DNA of 64,000 nucleotides from Ceratotherium simum simum. Its lineage: Eukaryota > Chordata > Mammalia > Perissodactyla > Rhinocerotidae. Where the stretch lies: the NCBI RefSeq assembly GCF_000283155.1, contig NW_004454166.1, positions 17,152,012 through 17,216,011 on the forward strand, written 5' to 3'. Every line of letters starts with the position of its first letter. Within the stretch, counting starts at the first letter, position 1. Below the pieces are notes generated by a model. The model was not told the DNA's origin, made no database searches, and saw nothing but the letters and a program-made list of their open reading frames with translations. Position numbers and translations under genes: made by a program. Of this stretch, positions 47,501 to 61,000 are shown one piece after another.

Positions 47501-50500
47501 GGAGGCCTGGACTCCCATCGCGCATGTCAAGTGACCCTCTGTGTTTCTCTGCAGGGGGAGCCGGGCGATCCTGGACGGCCGGGGCCCGTGGGCGAGCAGG
47601 TACGTCAGCACGGGTCTCTGAGCAGAGTGGCTCCCTTTATTGAGCACTTACTCTGTGCCCGGCCCTTCAGTAAGCACTCCACATACACCTCATTTCCCTC
47701 CCATCCCCGCCCCAGAGCGAGGTCCGCTCATCTGCCCCTTTCCTTTCACGGACACTGACTCTCAGGGAGGTGAAGTCACTGAATGAGAAAGCCGTGAATC
47801 ATAGTCACCGCAGCCATCCCCACGGCCTGACCCTGCGGAGGTTTCTGGGCATCTGCCCAGAGAGGTGATGTGACTTTGCTCCCAGAATGTTAAAACTGGT
47901 AGAGCCCTTAACACTCGCCACCCGTGCTTAGTTTACAGATGGGGAAGCCGACCGGAGCAGCACAGCCACTTCCAGCGGCTCTGGGTCCAGGCGTCCCTAA
48001 ATTATAAAGAAAGTGAAATTCAGACCAGTGGCTCTGGCTCATTAGGACGCCGAGCCAAGGTCTGAAGAGGAGAGGGGGTTGAAAGTAGTCGTTAAACAGG
48101 AGGTTTGAGGATCAGGATCTTCGTTATTGAGGTCCAGAGCCTTCGGCCTGGAGACGAGCATCTCTGAGAGCCGCGTGGACGAACAGCCTTAGACCCTCTT
48201 CCGCATCCCGCACCTCCAGAAAGCTTAACCTCTGAGCTCAGAGGTCAGGTCAGAGGGCAGCAGTCTCCTCCACTCCTTTAAAGAAGGGACCCCACTCCCC
48301 GAACCCTGCAAGGGGCTGTCTCAGGCCAGAGGAAGGGATGACGCTGGGGACCCAGAAGAATTTGTCTCCGCGGAAAAACGCCATCAGTGGCGTGAGAGTC
48401 ACGCATGATGGGCTTCCTCACCAGGCCGGCAACATCTGTTGGGGGAAAGAGAGGAATTAAGCAGGGGGAGGACTGGATTTTTGAAACCTTTCCAGTGTCA
48501 TTCGAGCGCATTCTGTGGGAAGCCCGGGAGTCTGGACGGGCTGCCGTGGCCTGCATCTATTTCCTGATTGGAAAAAAGAGGCAGTATGATCAGCAAATTT
48601 AATTTCATGCTTATGCTGATGGTGGGGCCCTGGGGAAACAGATACTTGGAATCCTAGGATGGAGGACACGAAGAGTCCTTAGCAATTGCCTGTCCCCAGG
48701 TCCTCACCCTGTTTGTGCCTTGGACCCCGTGGCAGGCTGGGGAAGTCCAGGGACCCCTTCTCAGATTAGAGTTTTTAAATGCATAAAATACAAAACAAAG
48801 GATTACAAAGGAAATCAATTATATTGAAATACAGTTATGAAAATATGTTAAAATGTGATCGACTCACAGATATGCTTCTTTATTAATGCATTAAATAGTG
48901 ATATCTAGCAGCAGGTCTAATGACCTCAATTTTTTTTGTGTGTGTGTGAGGAAGATCAGCCCTGAGCTAACATCCGATGCCAATCCTACTCTTTTTTTGC
49001 TGAGGAAGATTGGCCCTGGGCTAACATTCATGCCCATCTTCCTCTACTTTATATGGGACGCCGCCACAGCATGGCTTGACAAGCGGTGCATTGGTCCGTG
49101 CCCGGGATCCGAACCTGCGAAACCTGGGCCGCCAAAGCAGAGCGCATGCGCTTAACCCCTTGCGCCGTGGGGCGGTCCCCTAATGACCTCAATTTTGAAG
49201 TGGGGACAAGCCTTAATGATACATTTTGAAATCTCTGCAAATGACTATAATGTGACATGTAAATATCTGTGACAGTTACAGGTCCTGTGGGTTTGTTACC
49301 TACACTCATAGTTGGAAATGCTAAATTTCCATTAGAAGTTAGTGAAAAGGAAAGTTGTAATTTTTCCCATTCAAGTTCATGGACCCTCTGAATTGCATCC
49401 ATGCAGCCTTAGAGGGACCCCAGGGTCAGAACCCCTAGATCCTAGTTCACGTTGGCAATCTAAGATTCACGGAGGACAATGGGCTTGACTAAGATGATCA
49501 AGAGGTAGTGGCCAAGCTGTGGAACCAGGAGGAGTGGGGACCCTGCCCAGGGCAGCCCCAGGCCCCCTTGGTCAGCAGAACCCCCGCTAGCTGCCTGGCT
49601 GGCTTAGGAGGAACGACAGACCTTTCTGAGCTGCGAGGCAGAGCTGGAGCCCTGTGTCTGTCCCTGGGCATGCTGGGGTGCCACACCAGCTGTTCCCTCG
49701 GCCCCCTCCCGATGTGGGAAGGAGCAGGCATTTCCTGTTCCTGGCAGAATCAGAGGAACCCCCGGGAAAGATTATAAGGACCTCCTTAGAGCCACAGCAT
49801 CAGCTACATTTATTGGGCACCTGTTGGGTACCAGGCTCTGTGCCAAACACTTTCTACAGCATCACCTGCAATTCCCCTGGCGTCCCTATGGCAGTGGCCA
49901 TTATTATCCCCATTTTGCAAATGAGGAAGCCAAGGCTCTGAGAAGTGGAGTCACTTGCCCAAGATCTCTCAGGCAGTCACATGACTGTCAGAGCCAAAGG
50001 TGACACTCAGGTCTGCGCTGGCTTCCCAAGACCTGCCCTGGAGGGACTGGAAAAGCCCTTGACTTCCTGAGCCCCTACAGTCAGTTCTAACAGCTTGTCA
50101 CAGAGCAACCTCTGTCCTAGGTGCTAGGGACACAGAGATGACTACAAGGCATGGCCTTGCCTGTAAGAAGCTCTGTCCAGGGGGAAGCCAGGCATGTAAA
50201 CACCTAACCTTGAGATGCCTAGTCCAGCAGAGGACCCACAACTGTCTTCTTCCCAGTTGCATCCTCAGTGCCTAGCAGAATGTCCTATGCGAGAAGGGAG
50301 GGAGGGAGAAAAACTCGCATAGCAGACAATGGCCCTTTATCTGTAGACAGCGTGAGGACCAGGCCAGCCTCCTCCCCCAGATCGGGGCCTCAGATCCTGC
50401 CTGTGCAGTGTGCGCTGCAGGTGACAATGTTGCCTCCTCCCCTGTGCCCTCTTGCCAGCTCGAGAGGAGCCAGCTGTGCCCACAGCTGTCAGAGCTGTCT

Positions 50501-51983
50501 CTCTACCCGACTGGCCAGGTGGAAGCCCTGGGCCTCTAGGGCTGGCTTCTCTGGACCAGCCTCAGCTCCACCCGTGGGACAGGCGTGCCAGGGTGTTCCG
50601 GGACGGTGCCCCAGGGGTGGGGGGGGGGCGGGGGAATGGGGCACTTGCTGTATGGCTCTTATTCATTAGGATCCTGTTTGGCTTCTTGTTTGAGGTTTAT
50701 GACCCGCCTGCCTTCCAGGACCCAGCAACTCATAAATTTAAAGTAGCTATGAAATTTCTGTTTCTGCGGGCCGGTCCGGCAGGGGCGTCTTAACAGAGCA
50801 GTTTTTATTCCCTTCATCCAGCATCCTCTAAAAGTCGGCCTGCTCCATGTGGGGGGCTCGGGCCTCTTTCTTAACCCCGTGCCCTTTTGAAATAAATTAG
50901 AATGGGATGGGAGGAAACTGAGACGTATTGAGTGCTTACGTGTGCCATGCATTGTCCCCATCTTCAGAACAACCCCGGGAGGTGGGGACGGACTTTCTCT
51001 AAAGTCCCCCACTCTGCAGATGAGGCTCAGAGAGGCTCTGCGATTTGCCCAGGGCCCACAAACCTGAGGACTGAATGACGATGACATAGATAAAGGGTCA
51101 GGTACAGGGCTTGGCACATCGTAAGTGCCAACTGTTGGTATTAATATTGCCATCACCTTGAAAATGCTCTCATTTTTTTAAATTAAGTTGTTGCAAAAGT
51201 CAAATGCTTGGTTATTTTCTGTGACTTATTAGCCGTGACCTCATACCTTGGGCTTCACTCTTCTCGCCTCATACTTCAACCCCGAAGGGTCTCTGAGCCC
51301 AGGGAAGCAGAACCCCCCTGTGTGGTGATGGTTCTGGGGTGCCAGGGAGGCCCTGCTCGTGGCCGCACACTTGGGAGGCCCGGGATCGGGGGACAGTGTG
51401 TGGTATTTGGGGCCACACAGACCCGAGTGGAAGTCCAGGCTGCAGCAGCAAGACATACACGGTCTTGGCCTGAGAGTCACTTGAAAACTCTCTCTGAGAC
51501 GCACACTTCTAACAGCATGGGGTACCATTCTCTCCGTCTAGTTGACTGACAGGTTGGCAGCTTCCCTTTCTGAGTGTACGACTTCTGATCCGTTTCCCGT
51601 CAAGTGCAAGGTCTCATTCCTTTCCAGAAAGGAATACAGCGTGGGGACAGGGAGCAGATTTTATGGGACAAATCCACGCATCCTCAGTCTTTCCTAATTT
51701 TCCCAGAAACTCTTGGCTGCAAACCTGAGCTCTTCCAGAGCCGCTTTCACACCCCTGAACCGCACAAGACCCCCCTCTGCTCGAATTTCCCTCGGCAGAG
51801 AAGAGGGTGGGGTCTGGAATGGACTGGTCTGCTTTCCTCGGTGACTATTCTGGGCTGTGCACCCTCGCCGTGCGTGCGTGTGTTTGCTTGCTCAGGGTGA
51901 CCGCGAGGCCTCCAGCCACCGAAGATCCCCTGGAACACAGAGGCGAAGTATCACCCAGTGGAGTTAAAAAGAGCAACAGGAAC

Positions 51984-52014
<31 letters not shown>

Positions 52015-55000
52015 CCCTTTCAGAAAGGACAGGATGTCTTTCAGAGGACGGTAAAAAGGACTCCACTTCCCAGATTTCAATCAGGTCTTTTGGCGGAGGC
52101 TGTTGTGGTATTTTTAGCCGGGCCAGCAGGTTTGTTTCTTGCTTTGAAACAGCCCGGAGCCCCAAAAGAAGGGGACAGATTGCTCACAGGCAGGCCTCTT
52201 CCCAGCACAGCTTAAGGGCCATCCCCCGCACCCCAACGCGCCCCCTATACGTGGCCGCCTCCCAGCCTGCTTCTGGCGCGGGAAGAATGTGTGGCGCTCC
52301 CAGGGCTGCTGGCAGTGGCCCCACCGCTTGGCTCTGAAATCAGAACCATCTGGTGGAGTGAGGGAAGTCAGGACAGTGCCCAGAGAGAGGCATCTCTTTC
52401 CTCAGTGGCTGCCCCACGCCAGCTGGATGACCAGGCACGGGGCAGGAGACACGGGGAGACAGCTCCAGAGGAAGGAAGACGAGGGCGGGTTGCCTTTGAA
52501 ACTCGGCACATCCCTGAATTCGCGTGGCTTCCTCCTTTCTCTTGTTTTCCTACATGTTTCTTGTAGGGACTTTTGGGATTCATTGGTCTGGTCGGGGAGC
52601 CAGGAATCATGGGAGAAAAGGTAAGTTGCGTTGGGGGGAATGTATAAACCAGTAGAACTTGTGTTTTTAAATTTTAAAAAAGATGAAGGGGTCAGTGGAC
52701 CTGAGGATTTCAGACCTCTCTCCTCTGGCCTCTCCTCGCTTCCCTGGCATTCTGACCGTCAAGGAGCCATTGTCCCCTTTCCCAGCATGCCCTGGGGCTT
52801 CTGCCCTGCCCTCCTGTCAGCACCCCCAGTGCAGTTAGATGTCGCCTGATGCTTGAGGTCTGGCCCTGCACAGGGATGGGCAGCAGAGGGGAGGGAAAGA
52901 TTCATGTTTTTAAAGAAGGAGCACATTTCCTTAGGTTGCCTTGTTAATCCCCACCAGCTCTGTTCTACAGACCAGATAACTGACGCTTGAATCAGGGAGG
53001 TGGCTTGCTGAAGGTCACCCAGATTAGAAGTGGCAGAGCTGGGATTTGAACTGGGTGCAGTCCCCAAGGCCACCTTTGCCTGCTAAGCCACTCGGCCTCA
53101 CGCTGGCGCCCAGCCACAGACAGCCTGTGGCTTCCCATTTCCCACTGTGGGTCCTGAGGGTACCTGCTTTCCTTTGTATGGGTTTATCTCGTCCCCAAGC
53201 AAGCCCTCCGGGGGCACCCAGACTATTCCCATTGGAAAGATGGAGAAGCTGAGGCCAGAGAGAGGACTCACCTCCCCTAATCTGCCTTTCCAGACTCATC
53301 CTGGGCCTCCCTCCCCATCACTTTCTGCATCCCAGACACTCTGGTCACCACCACCTCCTCCTCCTCCTCCTCCTTCCTTTCTTCCTCCTCTTCCTCTTCG
53401 TTGTGTAATTTAACTTTCTATTTTGGAGTAATCATAGATTCACAAGAAGTTTCAAAGAAAAGCATAGAAAGGTCCCGTGTGCCCCCCACCCTGTTGCCCC
53501 AGGGGTGCATCTTACGTAACCATAGTGCAATAGGAAGGCCCACTCTGCCTGCCTGGGTTGCTCCCACATCTGTGTCCCTCCTCACCTATGAACCGTTGTC
53601 CATGCTGTTCCCTCGGCCAGGTGCGCTCTTCCCGCTCCACCCCACCTCCACCCTCTTTGCATAGATGACTCTCAGTTATCCTTCAGCTCTTGGGTCAAAC
53701 AAGACTTTCCCACCACATCCCTGCACCCAGGAGGGTCAGATCCCCCACTGAAACGCCTTAGCCCCGACACCCCTCCCTCACTGCCCTAACCCCAGTTTGC
53801 GTCCGTTTTGGTCATTTGTGTCCATCTCCCCGCCACACTCTGAGTGTGTCGCTCCATGTGAGTGGGGTCTGCCTGTTTCTGCTCACCACTGTGGCTTCAG
53901 TGCCAAGCACGTAGCAGACCCTCAATCTATGTTTGCTGGCTGAGTAGATGCCAGAAACAGGGCCTCCCAAAAACAGAGCCAGGATTCAAACCCTGAGCCT
54001 CTGCCTTCCGGCCGTAGCTCTGTCTGCTACACCTGCCGTCTCTGCCCGGTCTGTCTGGGTTGCTCAAGAGGGAATGAGTTACATCTCTGATTCTCCAGCA
54101 TCTCATCTAGGTTTGGGTAGGGGGTGGGGAGAATGAAAGAAATGCCGCCTTTGGCCGTCTCTGCCTCAGCAAGCCCTGCTCAGAGGATGCCAGGCCTAAT
54201 GGGGACCGCATGACATGGGTGAGGATCAAAGAGGACAATGTAATGAGCTCATCCTTGATCAGGACCACCCTTGCCCAGGGCAGCCCACAGTGTGGCATGC
54301 TGCGGTTGATGCTGAGGCCTCCCAGGACTTTCTGGGGGTTTTGGCTTCTGCTGGGTGGAATCCCAGACCCCCACCCCTCCACTGTCACCGCTCTGGGTGA
54401 TGTGGCCATGAGCAGGGCAGGGACTCTATAGACCTCGGGCGAGTCTGCCCCTCTTTGGCCTCTGGAAGGCCCTCTGCAGCTGTGCCCCACAGAGCCAGCC
54501 CACAGCCGTGACCTCCCTGGATTGCTGTCTCCATCACAGGGTGACCGGGGCGTAACGGGACCCCCAGGCGTGCCCGGACCCAAGGGGTCGATGGTAAGGA
54601 GCAAGTTTGCCTTCCCTTGCCCTCTCCTGTCACAGCGCGGTGACAGCTCTGCTCTCTTGCCTCTGCATACCCCAGGCATTCAGGATGACCTACTCCTCCC
54701 TCTGGGATGCCTGGCTGTCACCCTTGTGTCCCTGGGCTGGGGCCGAGCTGGCCGAGGAGGGCCTGAAGGAGGAAGAGGCACTTCACACAGCTGATTCCTT
54801 CTTTATCTTCTCTCTGAGTAGGGTCATCCGGGAATGCCAGGTGCCGTTGGGAGCCCCGGAGAGCCTGGACCCCCGGTAAGCAAAGCCCTCATGCTCCCTG
54901 AGCTCAAAGCCACTGTCGAGTAAGGGCGAGGAGTCCAGGCCTCAGGGTGAGACAGACCTGGGTTCGAATCCCAGCTCCACCAATCCCTGGCTCTATTGCC

Positions 55001-58000
55001 AGGGCAGAGCATTGAACCCTGAGCCTAAATTGTGCTCATCTGAAAAAAAGAGAAAATAATCATGGTCGTGACAGTGTGGTTGCTTGGGTTAAATGAAACT
55101 GTGCGGCTAATGTTCACTATGTAGTGATGTTCGTTCCACAGGAGCATCTTGGTCATTAGCACTATTATTTATCACTGCTTTGTTCCTTTGCTCGGGAAAT
55201 ACTGTGTGATACGTGCATGGGGCCACTCCAGCTGCAGCCATCAATAAGGCAGAATGCTGTCCTACCCTTAGGAGCTTATATTCTCGCATAGGGCAGAGAG
55301 GAAACCCAATAAATAAGTGATGTCTGCTCTAGAGAAAGCAGGAGAGAAGAAGAGAAATGCTGGGGATGCATGGGCTGAGGGTCAGAGCCGAGGATGCAGG
55401 GGTCCTGGGTTTTTTGTGAGGACTGAGGAACCAGGGATATTCCTGAGGATCCCAGGGCAGGGAGGGGTGGGGAGGCAGAGGGACCGGGGTGTGTGTGGCC
55501 AGAAGCACCCAGATTCAGGGGCCCCTTCTACTCTCCGAGGGTGATGTGGGGTCTGGGCAGGAGTGCTCTCAGCCCGGGCACAGGGAGTTTCTGCTGATGG
55601 AGAACATGGAGACTGGGAAGGGCACTCACCCTGGGGAGGTGGAGAGTTGGGCTTCCGACAGGTGGAAAGGGTATTGGGGGAGGGGGTCAGCCCAGGCAGG
55701 ATCCCGGGGAAGGGCTGGGGGATGATGAGTTCAGGCAGCCCGGGTCCCTCCAAAGGCCAGCCTGGGGGGCTCCCTGGGGTCTGATGAGGGAGGGAACAGG
55801 AGCCTCTGATGGTGTGAGCACAAAGGACGCTCACACACACCGGTTCTCTGTGCCAATTAGGGAAGCAGGGCCAACCCAGTTCCCAAACTTCTCCTGCACC
55901 TACTGCCCATCTAGAGTCTTCCCAGCAATGCTAGGAGGCAGGGACTCTCCTTGTCCCCATCTTATAGATGATGAAACTGAGGCCCAAAGAGTTTAAGTCA
56001 CTTGTCAAAGGGTGGGAGGTGCCCAGGGTGGGGCTGAAGCCTGAGTACAAGGATGCTGGGGTCCGTCATCAAATTATAGCTCCTGCGCCCCTGGACCTCG
56101 GCTTCCCTGGGCCTCAGTCTGTCCCTCCATCCAATGGGAGGAGGAAAGCCCGGAAAGGAGTTGCTGGGACAAAATGGAAGGCCAGTGGAAGATGGGAAAA
56201 CAGTGGGGACATCCAGTCCAGCACAGAGAAGGAAGGTGCTGGGCTCCTCTGAGCCCCTTGCCTCCGTGGCCCCACTGAGCTCCCCACCCCATTTCCTCAG
56301 TGCTTCCGTCTGCTCAATGGGTTGGCTGAGACTGAGTGAAATGTGACAGCCACTTGATGCTTTCAGATCTCAAGGTTGCCATGGACCTCCACTGCTGCAG
56401 TGTAGGGTTGGTCCCTTGGGTCTCTGGGGGCTCCTTCCACCCAGCCAGCTGCCCCCAGTGCCACTGGGGAAGCAGGATAGCACAGAGGTCCAGAAAACCT
56501 CAGACTGAGACACATGTGAGTCAAATCCTGGCTCCCCCACTTACTAGCTGTGTGACGGCTAGCAACATTCATAGCTTCTCTGAGCCTCAGTTTCCCCATG
56601 AGATAGCCAGCATAATACTATCTTTATTAAGAGATGGTTGTGAGAAATAAATGATATAGTGTATGTGATGTAATGCTTAGCAACTCCCTGCATACACTAA
56701 GCGCTTAATGAATGGTCATAACAATAATTACTATTACTACTTGTTAGATACAATGACCACTATTATTAGTAAGACTATTGCTATTAAAATGACGTTTATG
56801 ATGATCCTGTTCACAGCTGATTGGCATTTTCCCGCCTTTCAATCACTTTAACATCCGTGTTCTCCTACAGTCCCTGGAGGTCAGCCAAGATTACCCCATT
56901 ATTTGGGGAGAAGGGACAGTCAGGTTCTGGGACCTCCAGTTTCTAACCTCCTCCCCCTTTGAGAGAGCTGATGCTACCCTTTACTGAGGACCTTCCTGGT
57001 CATTTCCTCTTCCCAGCAACTCTAGGAGGCAGGAACTCTTCTTATCCCCATTTTATAGATGGTAAAACTGAGGCCCAGAGAGTTTAAGTTGCTTGCCAGA
57101 GGTCACAGAACTAGTAAGTGGCAGTGCCAGGATTTGAACTTAGTTCTCTGGAAGAACAGTCTGCTCTTTTAAGCACTCTACTATTGCCTCTCAGTCGAGA
57201 CTTAGTTCCTGAAATTTCCCAGTGACTCATTGCCTGCCTTCTGTGGTCTGAGTGTCTATAAAATGGCCTGTTCTCACCCAGTCTTCATATTCTCCACCAT
57301 GCCTTTTTATGGGGCCAAGCCCAGGTCAACACCCTGCTTGCTCCGGCTGTCAAGCCGGGTGGGGACCCGGCTCCCGCATCAGCCCTTCAGCAGTCGGACA
57401 CCCCTCCAGGCCCCGGGGAGAGAGAAATGGGAGCAGCACGAGTCTCTCCCGAGGCCCCAAAGGGAGCTGGGCCTCTGCCTGGTATTCGGAGGGATGAGGC
57501 TGTCTCTCCCTTGGAGGAGGAGCACACCCCGTCTGAGACTGGCCGCTGAGCCCAGAGGCGCCTGCGGCTGTCGGGGCTCCTGGTGGGCCTGCTGTGTGTA
57601 GCTGGGGCTGGAATGGGGGAGAGAAATCAGGCAGCGAGGCACCCGCTTCCTCTCCCCGCCTGCTGTCTCTGCCTTCCTGCCCTCTGTCCTCTTCCATTGT
57701 CCGTGTATTCGTGTTCCTTCAACACATCCCTAAATCCTTGTCATGGGCCAGGTGCTGAGAACTTGAGAACAAAGCCAGCCCTGTGGCTTCTTTCCCTCCC
57801 TCCCTGTCTCTCCCTTGCTCCTCTTCTCGTCATTCCTTCATCAAACCCAGATGCCTGCCTGGGCGTCTTCCCTGTGCCAGGCCTGTTCCCCTCTCTTCGC
57901 CTCCCCCTCCACTTCTCTGCCCAGGGTCTCACCTTCCTTGATGCCCCCCCCGCCCTGGGCTGTGGTCTGGTCCTTTCCCCTCTTACCTCTAGGCTCTTTC

Positions 58001-61000
58001 TGCCCACTCAGAGCCTTCTGGACGGCTTGTAGGTGGACTTCCGGGTCTGGGTGGTGGACAGAACTTGAGTCGCCATATTCTCCTTGCTGATGTGGGAGAA
58101 AAGGGGAAATGGGTATTTGAGGAGACTTTTTGTGGGAATGTCATGGAGCTTCTGGTTGTTGATTTTGAGATAAAGGAGGAAATGGCTCATCCATCGGGGA
58201 ACCTTCTCTTGCTGCCAGGTGCCCAGGAAAGGTTGAGGCCCATGGAACCCAGACGTTGACTCAGTGTTGCAGCTTGGTGGCTGCTTCTCCCCCGGGACAG
58301 ATTTTCCACTGGGCCCAGTCCTTCCATATGGGGGCTGCTGGGCCCCAGCGGGTTGTCCTGGCCCTCGGTGTTTCACTTGCCCCCTATAAAGGGGCTTCTC
58401 CAAACTCTTTTTCCTCCCCACAGGGTCCTCCAGGATCTCGAGGCCCACCGGGCATGAGGGGAGCAAAGGGGCGCCGGGTAAGTGGGGCGACGCTGACGGG
58501 GTCCACCTGCTGTAGAGACTACCTCCTGGTCATTGCCCCCGCCCAGCCCTGAGATCTGTGACCCTCACAGTACCAGGCAGGGTTCCGGGCTCATCCTGGG
58601 CCTGACTCTCGGCGTGCCCCCCCCCCATCTTTTCCAGCCCGTTTCTGAGCACCAGGCCTTGCCACCCAGTGCCCAGTGGGCACAGACAGACTCTATGATA
58701 CCGTGCTTTGTTCATTCATTTGTTGGTCCATTCATTCATCAACCACCATTTATTTAGTACCTACTGTGTCCCAGCTGCTGTTGGAGGCTCTGACGGGCAT
58801 GGCCCCTGCCTACCCTCATGGCTCAGTCAATAGGTCTGATGGACAGTGCAGGGGCATTAGCACGTTGATGGCGTAAGCACAGGCAGTTTGGGAGCCTGGA
58901 GGGGGCACCTCACCTGGACAGGGTACCAGGGAAAGGCTTCAGGGAGAGGGTGTTGCTGGAGCTGGTGCCAGGTTCCAGGCAGGGCAAGCCCTAAGGTGAG
59001 AGAAGATGTGCCCTATGTAGGGATTGCCATTGGTTCAACAGAGGGGCAGGGGAGAGGGGTGAAACCAAGAATTAGCGGGTACCAAGCCAAGCAGGGCCTC
59101 AGACACTGCAGCTAGGCCTGTGGGCCATGCTGCAAGGATAGTGGGGAGCCATAGAGGGTTTTAAGCAAGGGCTGTCCTGAACGCAGTAGCCAGAGGTAAT
59201 CGCTAACACAAGCACTGTCTATCATATCCATCAACTCATTTAATCTTCAACACTACCCCATAAAGTAGATGCTATTCTTATTTCCATTTTACAGACAAGG
59301 CACAGAGAGGTTACATCACTTGCCTCAGGTTGCACAGCTAGAAAGTGGCAGAGCTGGGATTTGGACCCAGGGAATCTGGCTCTTTGGCATACTCAATGCA
59401 GCCTTATTTTCCATCACGCAGCGGGGGCTGATGGAGTGGTTTCCTGCCCCCAGCTGGTGTACAGGTGCCGGGCCAGGCAGCCTTGTAAAAAAGGAACAAG
59501 ATGGCACGGGTCGAGCAGGCAGCCTGGGGCTGCTCTCCAAGCTCCATCCTGGGATGTGAGCTCCATATGGGGGTGTGTGATGATCATTCTCCTCTTGGCT
59601 GAGTTTCAAATGGTTTTACATTTTCCTCGGAACCAGATGGCCCGAGCAGTCGGCCTGGGAGAGGGGAGATTAAGAGGCATTCCTTGGGCTCAGTGGGGCC
59701 CCGCCCTGTGCCATGTCCTGGTCTCGGTGAGGGGCCGAGGCCCATTGGCAGGCGGGTTCCACCTTGACCCTGTGCACATTCCCTCCTGCCCCGGGAAGCC
59801 AGATTAGCCGGAGGGTGACCCGCCTTGGCCCAGGCCCTGCCCCCCACCCGCCACGGGAGGCTCAGGTTCCTCTCGACTCAGTGAGCTCCCCCCAGCCGTC
59901 TCCACCGCCCCTTCCCAGCAGTGGCTGGAAGAATGTATCTCCTGCTTGAGGAAACCCAGGCTCCCAACCACATCAAAGTCTCCGGGCCCGGGAGGGGAGC
60001 CTCGGGAACATGAGCCCCTCCCCCCTCCTGGGTTTGGCAGGAATGCAAAACCTGCAAGATCAGCCCCCTGGGTCCCTGCCTAACAGGCTACCCTTGGCCC
60101 CACTTCACAGACGGGGTAACTGAGGCTGGTGGGGACCTCGAGAGGCACCCACTGTGCCTGCGAAAGAGCTCAGTTCTGGGCACGCTCCCTGTGCACCTTA
60201 TGGCTTGCCCTGTAATCTTACCAAGGCTTTGCTGCTCTCCGGGCCTCAGTTTCCCCATATGTGCCATGAAGAATGGACTTGGAAGGCCCTGCAAGGCCCT
60301 GCCTGCTTCTCTGCCCATGGGCAGGATGGGCCCTGCTGCCCCCCACCCCAACCCTCCTGCCCTGAGAAGAGCGAGCACTAAGGGGTCAAGGGGAGGGACA
60401 GGATGAGACCCTAGACCCTCAGCTGTTGGTGGCACTGCTGCCAAGGGTCTGGGTCCACGGGCCCCAGTTGAAGGAGTGGGGGCTCTGGGGTCAGACAGGT
60501 ATGGGGGCAGGTCTCAGCCCTCCCAGATGCCAGCTCTGGCACCTCAGGCCAGTTTCTTAACCTCTCTAAGGCTCGGAAGATGACATTAGGAGGAAGTTAT
60601 AAGCAGCCAGAATTTGAACCCAAGTCAGCTGGATGCCCATTTTTTCCCACCACTACCAGTCACTGTTTATCAGTGTGGGAGTGAGCTCCCCATCATGGGG
60701 GGTGTGCAAGTCAGGGCCTAGAGGAGCCTGCCAGGAAGGCTGCGTGCTGGGGCAGGGTGGCGGAGAAGATGACGTGTAAAATCCCTCTTCCCCGGGAGGC
60801 TCCGCTATCTTCTCCACTCTCCACTTTGAGGGAGTCGTGAGGATGCTGAGATTCAAGTGTCTGACAGTGGACTCCGCTCCTGCGGGTGGGGCTTAGAGCT
60901 CAGCAGACCTGGCCTTGAATTCTGACTCCTCTTCTTTGACCTTGGGCAACTGACTTCTGCTCTCTGAGCCTCCAGTTTTTCCTCTGTAAAATGAGTCAGC

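Larger units (their letters stand above)
47600..52566 (+). other. Intron between exons 17 and 18 (5.0 kb)
   Basis: Contains a DNA transposon copy with a nested ERE SINE (48697-49438), a MIR at 49800-50030 and a TG dinucleotide run at 51986-52014. 48370-48680 and 52030-52330 are unique-looking. Confidence 0.72.
52621..54539 (+). other. Intron between exons 18 and 19 (1.9 kb)
   Basis: MIR (52945-53095), CCT-rich run (53348-53400), L1 fragment (53400-53535) and L2 fragment (53560-53950) lie end to end. 54100-54530 is unrecognised. Confidence 0.72.
54876..58423 (+). other. Intron between exons 20 and 21 (3.5 kb)
   Basis: Four MIR copies are clear (54945-55170, 55895-56045, 56475-56750, 56970-57195). 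57200-58420 is pyrimidine-rich in part and otherwise unrecognised. Confidence 0.7.
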
